Assembly: GCF_003286085.1 (NCBI RefSeq)
Contig: NW_020825307.1
Coordinates: forward strand, 496,001 to 560,000
Origin: Drosophila persimilis
Taxonomy: Eukaryota; Arthropoda; Insecta; Diptera; Drosophilidae
DNA length: 64,000 nt
Reading direction: 5' to 3'
The notes beneath the pieces are model-generated. The model ran no database searches. It was given only the letters and a program-made list of their open reading frames with translations, and was not told the origin of the DNA. A program made the translations under genes and the position numbers. Positions 12,751 through 24,291 of the stretch are shown here, one piece after another. Position 1 is the first letter of the stretch, and every line of letters starts with the position of its first letter.

Positions 12751-15700
12751 TGATAGTGATCGAATTTTGCTGAGCTGTGAAGAAACATTCTTGGACTGTT
12801 GTAAATAATATACCGACTCGATAATGGTGTTAAAACTTCGTGTAAAAGAGCTGGCAAAGCTTCAACAGAAGACTGCAAAAAAATTGACAGAAGGATGGTT
12901 CAATAGGGACATGTCTACATAGAGTCCGCTGTCGATTAAGTTCAAGAATAGGGAGTATAGTATAGGAGTATAGTGCGGTCATACCCAGACGAATTTGAGG
13001 TGTTTTCCTCAGGGCTTACTCGTTCATGGCTTTTCTCTGCTCGTAGCTCCTGTTCCATGTTCCATGTTCCATGTTCCATGTTCCTGTTCTTTGCTCTGTA
13101 AGCGGCTCGGGCGCGCCGGCGCAGCAAGTCAAGTGCGAATTATGTCAATCAGCGAACGGATGGACGTGGGACATGGGACAGGGGACAGGACACGTTCTCT
13201 GGTGCCCTGGGACCGTTAAAAAATGTCGCTTGCCACGCCTCCCCCTTCTCGTGAGCTCCTCCCCGCCCCCGTGGAAGCATCCCCTGGATATGCGACGCGA
13301 CGCGACGCCGGCTGTCAAACTGACAAAGTGACAGGCAAATGTCAGCGATTTACAAAACGTTTAAGCTTCGAACATCGCTCCCCGCTTGTCCACTTCACTG
13401 CGCAACAACAACAAAGACACCAGGAGAGGAGAGGAGAGGAGAGGAGAGGAGTGGGGAGGAGAGTGGAAAAAGAGAGCTACTTTCCTAATGCCTTGCTGGT
13501 TGCCTTTTTCATTTTCCCCCTTTTACCCTGTACGATTTTTCCACTTTTCCGCGGTTGCCGCCTGCTGCACTCGACCCGATTCGAATCGACTCTCGTTCAT
13601 ATTTGTTTTTCATAAGCCAGAACCGGCACTGGAACACACAAACAAAAAATGTAAATTTTCACCCAAATATTAAAGGAAGGGGTGGGGTGGGGTGGCACTG
13701 GCACTGGCACTGGCACGCGTGTAATCGCCCGGAAGCGTTTCATTCTCGAATTATTCCACACATTTTGATACCCTTGAAGCGAGGACAGGAGAGGGTATGG
13801 CTGCGTAAGGATCGCATGTATCGTCGTGTAAGCACGACTATTTCCTAAAATATGAATCAAATTTGATCAAAATCAGATGTCAGTTATGTGGCTGCCAAAA
13901 GAACGAGACTGCAGCAGGGTATCACGAGCTTCGGTAGCCTTTGGCAGGGTGGCCTTCTGTTCTAGTTTTTCATGGCCTTCATCGCATGCGCAGCCAGCCA
14001 GTCACCCCCTTTGGATCGGACCATGCAACGTGCAACGCCATCCAGACGGACGGGATGCCTTGTAACCGTGTTGCGAGTACAGCGGGTTGAACACGACTCC
14101 GAAAGCTTCCTTCCACTCTCCGGCCAAAAGAATAGTTGCATCATTAGTTATAGTTATAGTGCAGGCTGCACTCCGGCATCACCCCTGCCACTCTGGCAAA
14201 AAATTTGCATGACTTCCTCTTGTGACCTGCGGCATAGTCGGCAGGCGGTAGGCGGTAGGCGGCACGTGCCTGTACACGTGGCCTGCTGCGGACCAACTGT
14301 CGCCCCGTCGTCCCCTGTGAAATGGCCGAGTCATCTGCCCACTCATCATCATCACCATCTGATGGTGATCGGAAACGGAACCACCCTCCGCACGTTCACC
14401 AACAGAGGTGCACTTTTGACTTTCACACCGAGGCCGCCACCGATCCATCTCGAGTGCCCACTTCATCATATCCCATCACCCCATCCCCCATCCCGATGCC
14501 GATGCCGATGCCGATCCCGATTCCATTGCTAAGCTAATTAACAGACTTGCAAAAATTCATTTCATTTGGCTTTCTTTGGTTTCCTTTTTTTGCAACAGAA
14601 CCGCCGGCGGCTGTAGCAGCGACACGCAGCGCAGCGTTGCAACAAAATGTTGCAACAACCCTTTCAATGCGCACAGATTGCAGTGGAAAATTTGTTTATC
14701 ATTAACAGATTTGAGATCTGAGCTACCACGCTGGAAAATGAATTATAATTATGACGAGGCAAGGGCCTACCCCCGTTCGGAGAGGAATGTTCGCGGGGAG
14801 ATTTAAATATTAATGGTATGCGAGGTTCGAGGCTGATGCTGCCACACGCGGCGCCTCGCCCAAAAGGGGATTTCCTTTCGATTTGGATGCCCATTGTTTG
14901 CATAATATTTGGCAATTATTTGAACACACTCACTGACAGTCCGGGACAAGGCACGGAGGATACCCGGGACGCCCGGGATACGTACTCCTAAGCCGGCTTA
15001 CGTGCATCATCAGCTTTGTCCGCCCAGGTAAGGGGTAAGCAGAGTCAGTTGGAGTTGGAGTTCGAGTTGGAGTTGGAGTTGGAGAGCAGCCTCGGATATG
15101 TAGATGGAGATGGAGATTTTGCAGCTTGCTATGGCTTGGCCTTGCCCCGCGGCCAGTGCCATTTGTGGCAGATTCTCCGTCTCGAATCGTGGCGGGTTGG
15201 AGGCGCAAAAGGTTCCTTCCTCAAACCATTCATTTCGCCGGAGGCACGGCCAGGCCAGGCACTGCCAGCGTCTTGTTTGTCAATCAGAAGAAGAAAAAAA
15301 AGCAACAACAACAAAACAGGAGATGAAAATGAAAACGAGAAACGAGATCGTTTGGCAAATGCGTTTTGGCATCTGGCGAAATGTGGTCCTGCCCCCGAGC
15401 CAGGGCTCGCGAATCCCATTCAGCCACTTCCTCTGTGCGGCCAGCTGTTGATTAACTAACTGCAAAATGAAGGAGTTGGATAGTGCACGCCGAGCCAACG
15501 AGGAGGAGGGTGAGCCCGGGGAGGCTGAGACTCTGAGACGCTAAGGCTCCGGCCGAGGGAGTGGCAGATGGGCGGACCGCAAACACAGAGATTCAGACAG
15601 AATGGGCCATCGATTGAGTGGATTGCAGTATTTTGCATCTGGAATTCACTTTTGGGAAAAACATTCAAGGATATACATATAAGGATAATAATTACTAAAA

Positions 15701-16906
15701 TATTATGGAATCATCAACTAACTAAGCGATCCTTGCTCTTATTGTGCCTGCCTTCAAGTGGTTTCCCAACTCTCGCTCCTTCGCCCCCCCCAACCCCAAC
15801 CCCAACCCCCCATCGCGCTCTGTGAGCATTTGTTTTTTTTTTATCACTTTTACAAGCAATTAATTAAATTTTTATCGATTAACCAAGTGACACGCAGGGC
15901 CCGAGACAACAAAGGCAGGAAGGAATTGGAGAGGCGTAGAGCAATAAAGGAAACGGTGGCGGAGGCGGAGGCGGAGGCGAAGACGGAAACATGACTGTTG
16001 TCACGGCCAAGAAATGTAAATTCGTCTCATCTCTGGGCCAACATCGAAGAAGGGTTGCCCGAAAGGGGTGTGGCCCGCCAGCGATATTAGAAAATTGGTT
16101 TAACGATGCGGGTGAGCACAGCTGGCAACGGATCGGATCGGATCGGATCGGACAGGATCGGATGGGATGGGATCGTAGAGCAAGTGCCACCACCAGCAGG
16201 CAGGGGATTGGGAGACGGGAAACGGCACCCGGGACCCGGTACAGGTTACCGGGAAATGGAAAATGGAAAATGGGAAACGGAGAATATGAACAATAAAATG
16301 TAATTCAATTATCTTTCGTGGCCGTCGCTGGTATCGCAGTCTAAATGGTCTACAAATTAGGGGCAAACCCACAAGAATGCGAGAGCCGATGACAGGTCAT
16401 GGCACAGGTTGTTACACCAGCACCAGCGGCAGATTAAGCGGGCTCCTGGGCTCCTGGGCTCCTGGGCTCCTGGCTACGGGCTCTACCTAAACCCGGATCG
16501 GACTGGCACTCAAATCGAGTTACAGTGCCAAATACGTGTGCGAGGGCGTCAAAGTGTTAACAAGTGTCATGTGTGTCTCTCTCTCTCTCTCTTGTGTCTC
16601 GTGTCCTGTGTCCCGTGTCCCGTGTCTTGAGCTACTATGAGGCTGGAGACAAGGGAATTTTGGACAGCTGGTGCCGCTGCTTGTCTACGGGGGCGTTGAG
16701 CCAAGACCGCGCTGATCCGCATTATCCCTGCTGGCCGAATGCCGAATGTACCTGCTCTTTGATCATTGATCTAGGGACACGCTCCTCATTGTTCATCCTC
16801 GCTGTTGTTTGTTTGGGTCTCCCACTACAAGCAAAGCCAATCGGTTGGTCAGGCAACTGCGTAAATATGCGACTCTAGCACATCCTTTTTTGTGCCAAAC
16901 TTTGGC
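12751..16906. other. Gene-less region with short simple repeats
   Basis: No gene is supported. Visible local structure includes a TGTTCCA array near 13047-13085, a GAGAG-rich purine tract near 13424-13470, a GGCACT array near 13693-13716, a TTGGAG/TTCGAG run near 15047-15085, a GGATC array near 16128-16175 and a GGCTCCT array near 16438-16474. These look like slippage-type minisatellites. A possible Helitron/DINE-like relic at 13762-13940 is listed separately. Confidence 0.5.
13762..13940. mobile_element. Short Helitron/DINE-1-like relic (tentative)
   Basis: The segment opens with ATTTTGATACCCTTG and closes with GGGTATCACGAGCTTCGG. The same two end signatures bracket the segment at 21465-21610. 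It is short, non-coding and diverged. The family assignment is inference from the shared ends and the TACCC/GGGTA palindromes typical of small non-autonomous Drosophila elements. It could instead be an unrelated dispersed repeat. Confidence 0.4.
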
Positions 16907-17309
16907 AAAGACACCATAGATCCAGGATTTCCATTTAGCCAGACCATTGCGTATAGAACACCCGAAAACAGAGCTGCAATGAATATGATATCAGGCCTCT
17001 CTCCGAGTAGCTATCGAATTTACTACACGACTTCCTTACGAACCCCAGAGGTTGGGTCTGGGTCTCAAAATATTTTCTAAGAAGGGGATTCTTGAGCGAA
17101 TTAAAAAGACACCATAGATCCGAGATTTGCATTTAGCCATTGCGTGGAATATCCTATAGAACACCCCAGAACAAAGCTACAATGATAGTGATAATGATAT
17201 CAGGTCTCTCTCCGAAAAGTCATCGAATTTACTAGACAACTTCTGTACGAACCCCAGAGGATGAGTCTGGGTCTCAAAATATTGTCTAGGAAGTGGGTTC
17301 TTAAGCGAA
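16907..17309. repeat. Diverged tandem duplication, offset about 198 bp
   Basis: Copy 1 (16907-17100) and copy 2 (17105-17309) both begin AAAGACACCATAGATCC and both end TTCTTGAGCGAA or TTCTTAAGCGAA. Between these they share blocks such as GATATCAGG(C/T)CTCTCTCCGA and CTGGGTCTCAAAATATT. Copy 2 carries small insertions. The pair lies just past the 3' end of the minus-strand gene at 17.7-18.9 kb. No reading frame is kept. Confidence 0.85.
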
Positions 17310-17427
17310 GATAGCATTACCCACCAGTTTTTGGTGGTAAAATGTATACTCCATCAAATATAATCTACTTTCGAATCATAGACCAACAAATTTTAAAATT
17401 TCAAGAATATTTTTTGTAAAATTGCAA

Positions 17428-17433
17428 TTTATT
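17428..17433 (-). terminator. Poly(A) signal AATAAA
   Basis: A canonical AATAAA hexamer on the minus strand lies 298 nt downstream of the stop codon of the intronless gene at 17731-18867 and is followed by T-rich DNA. It gives the gene a 3' UTR of about 0.3 kb. Confidence 0.6.
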
Positions 17434-17730
17434 TAGAAAAAAAAGTGTTTAGATGTATGATAAGATGATGGTAAATATTTCTTTAAAATTAAATAATGAA
17501 AAAAATGGTTGGAATACAAAAACTACATAACGGCAGCGTGCAAAAAAAATAATGGAAATAAATTACTTAGGATGAGAATACTCGTAAAATAATTGGGAAA
17601 TATGTACAGGAATAGGAGTGGGACTTAGTTTAGCCTTAGGAACTAGTTAAGCGTCATGGTTAAGCGTTTTTCCCCCGTTTGTCAGCGTCGGCTTTCTCCT
17701 CACTATCTCTCGTTTCCTCGCTTTCTCTCT

Positions 17731-18867
17731 TTAGACATATATGGATGAGGGCAGGGCCAGGCCCACCTCGAAGTAGTTGCGCTCGTCGACCTTGTAGCGC
17801 TTCAGCGGCGACTCCTTGGCCACCAGCGACGCCGGCTGGGCCTCCCTGCCGCGCTTCAGCCTCCTCACCGGCGTCTCCAGGCAGAAGGTGTTGTCCCCCC
17901 CCACAGTGGGAGGAACAGGAACGGGTGCTGGAGCAGGCGTGGGTGTGGGCGTGGGCATCTGGAGGAGCACGTGTCGTGGCAACTTTGTCACTGGCGAGGC
18001 TGGCTCCGGGGTGGGGACCAGGGTCAGGGGCAGGCCGAGCGGCAGCGGTAGGGTGCCGAAGCTCAGATCGCTGGCCGGATCGTCGCCAGCGGCGTAGGAG
18101 GGCGACAGCATCACGACGCCGTCCGACTCCAGGTGCTGTTTGACCAGGGTGCGGCGCCGCAGATTGAAGGTGGAGCGGCGCGGCTTTTTCTTGGCGCTGG
18201 CATCGGCCTTGCAGGCGGAGTCCAGGATGGCGTCGATCAGCTTGTCCAGGGTCTGGTCACCCAGCTGGGCGGAGGAGGGCGGCTGCGGTGTGACCGGGCG
18301 CTGTGGAGCAGGCTGGACCGTAGCCGGAGGCACCTCCATGGTGGCCACAAAGTCCGCCTCCAGTTTGCGCTTCTTCAGCTTCTGCTGCTGCTGCTGCTGC
18401 TGGTTGTTCCCTGCAGCCGAAATGTAGCGGGGTTGCTCCAGGAAGGGATCCAGGGGCGCCAGTCCTCGCATGGCCAGGTGCTGGCCGCTGGGCAGCAGGG
18501 TCGCGGCATTGGGGGAGTACTCCTCCGCATAGCGGGGCAGCGTGCTGGCATAGTGGACGCTCTGCACGCGCTGGTATTGCGGCTGCTGTCGCAGATGGGG
18601 CGAGGCGGAGCGCGGCTCTGGCGTCACGTTCCGTATGTCGCTGAGCGGGGCCAGGACCAGGGGACTGTTCCTCAGCCGCACCACCGCCGGCACTGGGGTG
18701 GAGGTGTAGCCGTAGTCCACCCCCAGCACGTTCTCCTTGTTGGCTATCGTGGCCCTGCGCTCTCGCCGCTGCCGGCGCTGCAGTCTCCGGGTCTGGCTGG
18801 GATGCTGGATCTCCTCCGCTGCGGGCAGCTCGTTCAGGCGCTGGGCCGAGGCGGTCCACTTGAGCAT
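17731..18867 (-). CDS. Intronless KEN-box-containing basic nuclear-type protein, family not recognised
   Basis: The open frame encodes 378 residues from ATG 18867, in the good context AACCATG. The frame extends 18 codons further upstream but only from a TTG, so 18867 is the likely start. The protein is basic and proline-rich. It has an N-terminal Arg cluster (RRLQRRQRRERR, residues 27-38) followed at once by a KEN box (NKEN, 43-46), a classical APC/C degron. Further on are a seven-Gln run next to KLKKRKLE (a likely nuclear localisation signal), a possible helix LDKLIDAILDSA followed by the basic KKKPRRSTFNLRRRTL, a Thr-Pro repeat, and a C-terminal stretch with CDK-like sites (ETPVRRLK, ESPLKRYK). 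There is no membrane segment, signal peptide or known catalytic motif. A nuclear, cell-cycle-regulated role is inference from motifs only. The GC-rich sequence, sustained frame, promoter and poly(A) signal make it a firm gene. Confidence 0.88.
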   Translation of the reverse strand: MLKWTASAQRLNELPAAEEIQHPSQTRRLQRRQRRERRATIANKENVLGVDYGYTSTPVPAVVRLRNSPLVLAPLSDIRNVTPEPRSASPHLRQQPQYQRVQSVHYASTLPRYAEEYSPNAATLLPSGQHLAMRGLAPLDPFLEQPRYISAAGNNQQQQQQQKLKKRKLEADFVATMEVPPATVQPAPQRPVTPQPPSSAQLGDQTLDKLIDAILDSACKADASAKKKPRRSTFNLRRRTLVKQHLESDGVVMLSPSYAAGDDPASDLSFGTLPLPLGLPLTLVPTPEPASPVTKLPRHVLLQMPTPTPTPAPAPVPVPPTVGGDNTFCLETPVRRLKRGREAQPASLVAKESPLKRYKVDERNYFEVGLALPSSIYV

Positions 18868-18980
18868 GGTTGGGTTCGTCGATTGGTGGACTCGTGGGCT
18901 CGTGGGCTCGGGAAAATACAAGATACTGCTGCGATCCTAGATCTCTGTCGACTGCTCTCGACGGCTCTCGCTGACAAACT
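18868..18980 (-). other. 5' UTR of the KEN-box gene
   Basis: This 113-nt leader runs between the predicted Inr start (18980) and ATG 18867. It has no upstream ATG on the minus strand in good context and no evident intron. Confidence 0.55.
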
Positions 18981-19012
18981 GAAGCGGTACGGGGCGAGGG
19001 CTGCGTTTTATA
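18948..19012 (-). promoter_or_regulatory. TATA + Inr + DPE core promoter
   Basis: On the minus strand, TATAAAA occupies 19012-19006. An initiator TCAGTT lies at 18982-18977 with A+1 at 18980, which puts the TATA box at -32 to -26. At +28 to +32 (18953-18949) is AGTCG, matching the DPE consensus RGWYV. All three elements have canonical spacing relative to each other and to the ATG. Such promoters are typical of regulated, developmentally focused transcription in flies. Confidence 0.8.
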
Positions 19013-22000
19013 CCCCTCGCATCCTTAGGGGTTGTTGCGCAAGCGCACCCTGCAGGGCCAAGGACTCTGAGAGTGCCCTGCCTCTCCCTCTCTCTCTCTT
19101 GCTCTCTATCCCTGTGCTGGTTCACCTCCTTTGGCATTGCTTTCTCCACAAATTTTGGGAGTTCTGGTACTGGCAGCGGTACCTCTTGCTATTCCCTGGT
19201 ACGAGTATGCCTGCCGACACCTCAACCAACTCCTTTCCCACCTTCCTGGCCCATTCGTGGTGCGGTTCAGCAGTCCCGTCCCGAAATGACGTCCAGATCC
19301 CTATCAGGCCAGACATCGCTCAGTTATTAAATTTGCTTTTATTCCCCCGCGCTCAAGGAAGTTATCGTTTCCTTCCCCTGCCCTTCCTTCCCATTTGAAT
19401 GTCACCGAGAGGGTCGCGAGAGCTTCAGCAACAGGCCCTTTCGCCACTTGCCCAGGAGCAGCCAGGTTAATTAGCCAGGCCCGGACGGGCCCGAACAGAG
19501 CGTAGATCGGACAACTTCCTGCGACTGGGGCAGCTCCTGCCTACCGTCCTCCTTGCCACTTGTCTCACATCAGCTATTAATTGCGGCTCTTTAGCGGCCA
19601 CAAATGACAGTTGTGCGAGGTATACTCGTACTCACGTTTCTCATAATTGAAAATGTTCGCCACTTCCGGGAGGAAACGTTGAAAAACGTTAGAAAACGTT
19701 AGAAAACGCTCGAACGTTAGAATGTTACAAACGATGAGAACCAAGGACCTGCATTGAAACATTCCCTCACTAGTGGGGTCAGATTGGAAAACTGAAGAAG
19801 TCAGAGGTCCCGAAGCCCAAAGCCCGTTATTGCCCCGTTTGAGAGATGAGAATGAAAGCCTTGCGATCAGAAATCTCTACCGGTACTCCCTACAACGGGG
19901 ATAATAAAGACCATCTGAAAACTTGCATTCAAATCTAAAACTACTCGTATTTCATATAGTTTTCCAATCAACTGACTGTCTTTCGGTCTTATAAACCTTA
20001 TGGATCTATGGAGTAAGCGTAAGGTAAATGCTAAGAGTGCCGTGGGAGATCGTCTACAGATCGACGCAAGGAGAGTCGAAAAATATGAATATGGAAATAA
20101 TAAACAGATCTAAATTATTGATGACAGATCAACGATAACTGCCCACATGTGTCACTGTGACTGTGGCTCTTGACCAGCTGTTGGGCGTACTTGAGCTACG
20201 CTTCCGACCTGCGGGTTCTTAAGCGCCACCGAACCGCCAGTGAAGTGATCGCTAAGTGATCTTCAAGGGATATTCAAGTGAGATGGAAGTGATCTTCAAG
20301 TGATGAGCAGAGCACAGTCATGTGAGGGATCATCAGAGTGGACAGGCAACGATCTCGTTCAGCCATCGATCGGTTCAGCGATCACTCAAAGTATCCGTGA
20401 CCAAAACTAGGTTATCTAGCGAAGGATCTAGATCTAGGACCAAAACCACTTTCATCGGGCATTTCTTCGATTTCATCTTTCCCTCATTTCTCTGATATCT
20501 TTATTTGCGATCTTCCCCGGAGATGGAAACGGAGATGGAGAAATATTGCCGAAAGATTGCTCCTGGCGAGGATCGTATATTTCGCACGTTTCATTCGCCT
20601 CTTTTTTTGCGGTGAAAGTTGTTTGCTTTTCTTATCCTTTGCTCTCATTGTTTGCTCTGCTCCGACTATCTTTCGATCGTCTTTGTGCCTGCAACACAAC
20701 GGCACAACGGCTGTGAGGGTTAGTTAATTGATTGCCCCGTTCCATCCGTTCCGTACCTACATACATATATCCCCGAGCAGAAACCGCTGCAAATTTCTCA
20801 ATTTCTCAACTTTTCAACTCTTTTCTTCGCTCCCCTGCGAAATCCCATTTTGGTTTACTTTCTGCCTCTTTTTTCCGTTCTCGTCTCGGTGCCGCCGGTA
20901 ATGAATATCCTGTCTGTCCCCTTTGGCGCGGGTTTTTTTGTGCCGTTGAGTTATCGCTGTTTACATAGCCGCACAAAAGGATTAAATGCGTTTTTGAGAG
21001 AGTTTTCGACCAAAAGAGATCGAAGCCGATCGATTCTGGGGATCCCCCTCTCCACCGTCTCAGCCACAGGGCCTAACGTGTTGATTAATTTGATTTAACG
21101 AGCATCCTTTCCCAAAGAGGCGTGGCCGAACGCGGTCCCGAGCTGTCTTCGTTTTCTCCGATTCGATCCGATCCGATCCGTTTCCCTGGCAAAATTACCA
21201 TAATCCTCGCATTTTCTGCGGCTTTCGAGCACATACATATGTACATCTATAAAGAAATGCACAAAAACCACTCAAATTTAATTTGAATTTTCGTCGGCTT
21301 TTTGTTGTCGCTTTTTAGTGTACGACGATTTTACGCTTAATTAACGGGGACAAGAAAACGAGTGCCTGTTGAGGGCCAGCCGAGGCCCCGACCCGGCCCG
21401 GCCGATCGCTATGCAAATTGCCCGCAGGAGAGCAGAGAGCAGAGAGCAGAGAGCAGTGCGCATGCATTTTGATACCCTTGCAAAGGGTGCTATGGACTTG
21501 CAATGCCGAGCAGGAAGTATCCTCGTCTTTTCATCCGACTCATCCGACATCACCCACCATGACCTGTTATCGATCTGTTAGGGTATCAAGAGCTTCGGCC
21601 CCGAAGCTAGTCTTTCTCTGGTGTTTACTCGCCCTCTTCTCTGAGCGCGTCCACGAAGTGCCACTTGACTTTCACTCTTTGCCTTTCATGAGCGATTCGC
21701 ATTTGCATTCGCATTTGCAATGGCAATGCTCAATGCTCAATGCTCAATGGGGCATAAACCTGGCGATTCTCGCACTCTGGTTCGCTGCCTGGCTCGCTCT
21801 CTCAAATCCACACACTCTCCTCTCGCTCACTCGCTCACTCGCTCGCTCACCTTTGCATATTTATTCGCTTGCTATTGCGATTGCGATTGCAATTGCGCTT
21901 GCGCAGGCAGCCCTTTACCTCTCCTCTGATCCTGCGGCAGTGTGTTGTTGCAGGAGATTAATGCGTTTCTGCTTTGCATTGTGTGCGAAATTTATTGACA

Positions 22001-22192
22001 TTTGATTTGCTGCGCCGCCGCCGCCAACAAAACAAAAAAACTGATTCAAAAAGGCCCAAAGTGTATCAAATGTGTGTCGCGCGGCTTTGTTTGCGTTTTG
22101 CATAAGGAATGGAGGAATTGAGGAATGGCTGGAGGGGCGAGAGCGATGGAAAAGGCAAAAAAGGGGAAATGGAAAATGCAAAATGGTAAAGT
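19013..22192. other. Gene-less region 5' of the KEN-box gene
   Basis: No gene is supported. Seen here: GAAAACGTT repeats near 19672-19715, repeated AAGTGATC-type words near 20238-20300, and a short Helitron-like relic at 21465-21610. Its position directly upstream of a TATA/Inr/DPE promoter makes it a natural place for enhancers, but no specific site cluster is proven. Confidence 0.45.
21465..21610. mobile_element. Helitron/DINE-1-like relic with 3' hairpin (tentative)
   Basis: The segment starts ATTTTGATACCCTTGCAAAGGG and ends GGGTATCAAGAGCTTCGG, then a perfect 8-bp stem (AGCTTCGG at 21591-21598, CCGAAGCT at 21601-21608) and CTAG. A hairpin next to a CTRR terminus is the known 3' signature of Helitrons. 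The segment shares both ends with 13762-13940. It is non-coding, so it would be a non-autonomous relic. Confidence 0.5.
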
Positions 22193-22587
22193 GAAATGTT
22201 TAGGACTTCATTAACCGATTTGTGAAGATTATGGGGGAAATGGTACTCGTATTATCATAAGCAACGGAACCACACAAAAAAGAATGATTTATTGATTGCA
22301 GAACTTTTTTTTGCACTATTATAGGCCAGAAATGATCTAGTCCTATGGTATCCCAAGGGATACACTCTAGCGCCTGCGGCAGATTGGAAATGGAAGAATG
22401 AAATGTCAGGACTTCATTAACGGATTTGTGGGGACTATAGAGAAATATAAAAGTTGTATTATCATACCGAACGGAACGGAACCCACGAAAAATGATTAAT
22501 TGATTTCATAAGTTTTTTGTGATCTATTTTTTCGCCAGAAATGATCTCATCCGAGCGTATCCCTTAACACCGTAACGCCTACGGCAG
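22193..22587. repeat. Diverged tandem duplication, period 207 bp
   Basis: Copies begin GAAATGT(T/C)..AGGACTTCATTAACC/G at 22193 and 22400 and both end CGCCT(G/A)CGGCAG (22382 and 22587). Shared blocks include the GTATTATCATA and CCAGAAATGATCT words. The copies are clearly diverged and no frame is maintained. The unit is similar in length to the pair at 16.9-17.3 kb but unrelated in sequence. Confidence 0.8.
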
Positions 22588-24291
22588 CCCTTCCCAGGGG
22601 GACGAGAGGCTGGTTGCCCTGCCAGCTCTGCCATGAGTTGGCAGAACCATGTAGCATAGGTACATAAAGGATAATGGCAATAACGGACCCAAAGCGGCCC
22701 GGCCCGGCCACTGCCGTGTATGTTTACGCTCATAACTTTCCAACTCAAAAGTCGACCAACTGTCAACTGTCAAATACGAGACAATTTTCAAACGAACGCA
22801 ATTCTGTGCTGAAATTGCCCATTGTAGCCCACAGGAGCAGCCGACGGAGCTGGAGGAGGAGGGGTCGGGTCGGGCCCGAGTGGAAGTGGAAGTGGAAGTG
22901 CGAGCGCGCTCAGACTTGATGTGACCCTGAAAAAAGAAAGAGCGCAGAAGGAGAGCAAGCCAAGAGATGAGCGAGCAAGACAACAGGCAAGGAGGAGAAG
23001 ACATGCAGCAGGAGAAGAGAGCGAGCGTGAGCGTGAGCGAGAGCGAGCGCGCAAGACAAGACAATGCATGCCATAATGAAGAGCACACACACAACGGGAG
23101 ATGTCTGCTGCTAGAGCGACGTCAGCGGCAGAGGCAGCGGCAGCAGCAGCAGCAGCAGCATCCAACAAGCAGAAGTAAATTACGACAATGCGAGCAGCGG
23201 AGAAAAGGAAAGGAGAGGAAAGGATGCGGCCTGAGTGACGTGCCGCATGCCTTTCCAGGGGGATCGGGAGCGGGAGCGGGAGCGGGAGGGGGAAGTGGGC
23301 AAAATGAGAAGAACAAAAATTAAAGAAATTGCACGGCCGTAGGGGATGGGGAAGGGGAAGGGGAAGGGGCGCAGGGAACGGGCTGAAATTATGGCAAATA
23401 ATTTAGAGCAAAAATTGAGAGTCCCACAGGGACAGGCAGGAAAAAGGGATCCTCGGGCCCGATCCCTGCATCGCGGTCCTAGTCGAGTGTGTACCGCTGC
23501 CCTACCCTACCCAAGATGATTGCATTTCTGGGTTTGTTCGTTTGTCATTTGCCTCGCTGCCCACAAAAGACACGGCGCGCCGGAAGAAGCAGCAAGCAGA
23601 AGCAGTGGAAGCAGTAGAAGATTTCCTTGCCCCTGCCCCTGGCCTCCCCTCCCCTCATAAATTTGCAACAATTAAAAATAAAGTTAATTAAAATTTATGT
23701 GCGACAGTTTTGCACACTTAAAAAAAGATCGCAACAGATCGTAGCGGCTCGAGGACCGACTAGGCTGGGCCCCTTCTAATTGCTGGGTGTGGCCAAGGTC
23801 CTGAATGGCCTCAACGACCCACTTAAAAAAGTGCCGAGCATTACTATATATGGGGCGGATAGCGGATAGCTGAGGGACAACGAACCAAAGTCGAGTCCGA
23901 AAATGGCAGAGCTACTATGAGACATCTTCATCCACACCTCAGGGAATGGGAAGTCCTTGACCACTTGAAGTGGAATCAAGTCCACAGAGCTCGGTAATGG
24001 ATTAAAAGTATTCATGAATATTCAACAATTTAGTGGTTTGAACTTCATCAAAACGAAGGAGCATTCGACTAGATACTAAGTACTCAGGCACTCAGTCAGA
24101 ATAGATATACGAGTATGTCATAAGCTCGATTTATGTAACTTATAACTTTTATAACTTTTAAAAGTTTTATAATCGTAAAGAAGTATAACGTTCTCGAACG
24201 TTATCTAGAGATTTTGAGAGACGCTTTGATCATCGAGATCAGTCCATTAACCTTGGCTTGAAATCAATTTCCATATAATTAATTAATAATA
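22588..24291. other. Gene-less region
   Basis: No gene is supported. It contains a purine-rich tract (about 22850-23060) with GAGCGAGAGC-type repeats, a CAG run near 23140-23160 and GGGAGC and GGGGAA repeats near 23260-23370. AT-rich DNA follows. Confidence 0.45.

Noticed and set aside
18868-18921. N-terminal extension of the KEN-box protein (YFPEPTSPRVHQ...)
   Set aside because: The upstream start is TTG rather than ATG, while ATG 18867 has a good Kozak context within a normal-length leader.
18133-19398. 421-codon plus-strand frame overlapping the KEN-box gene
   Set aside because: It is the antisense shadow of the GC-rich coding sequence; its Leu/Gly-rich product reflects the opposite-strand codons, and it runs on through the TATA/Inr promoter.
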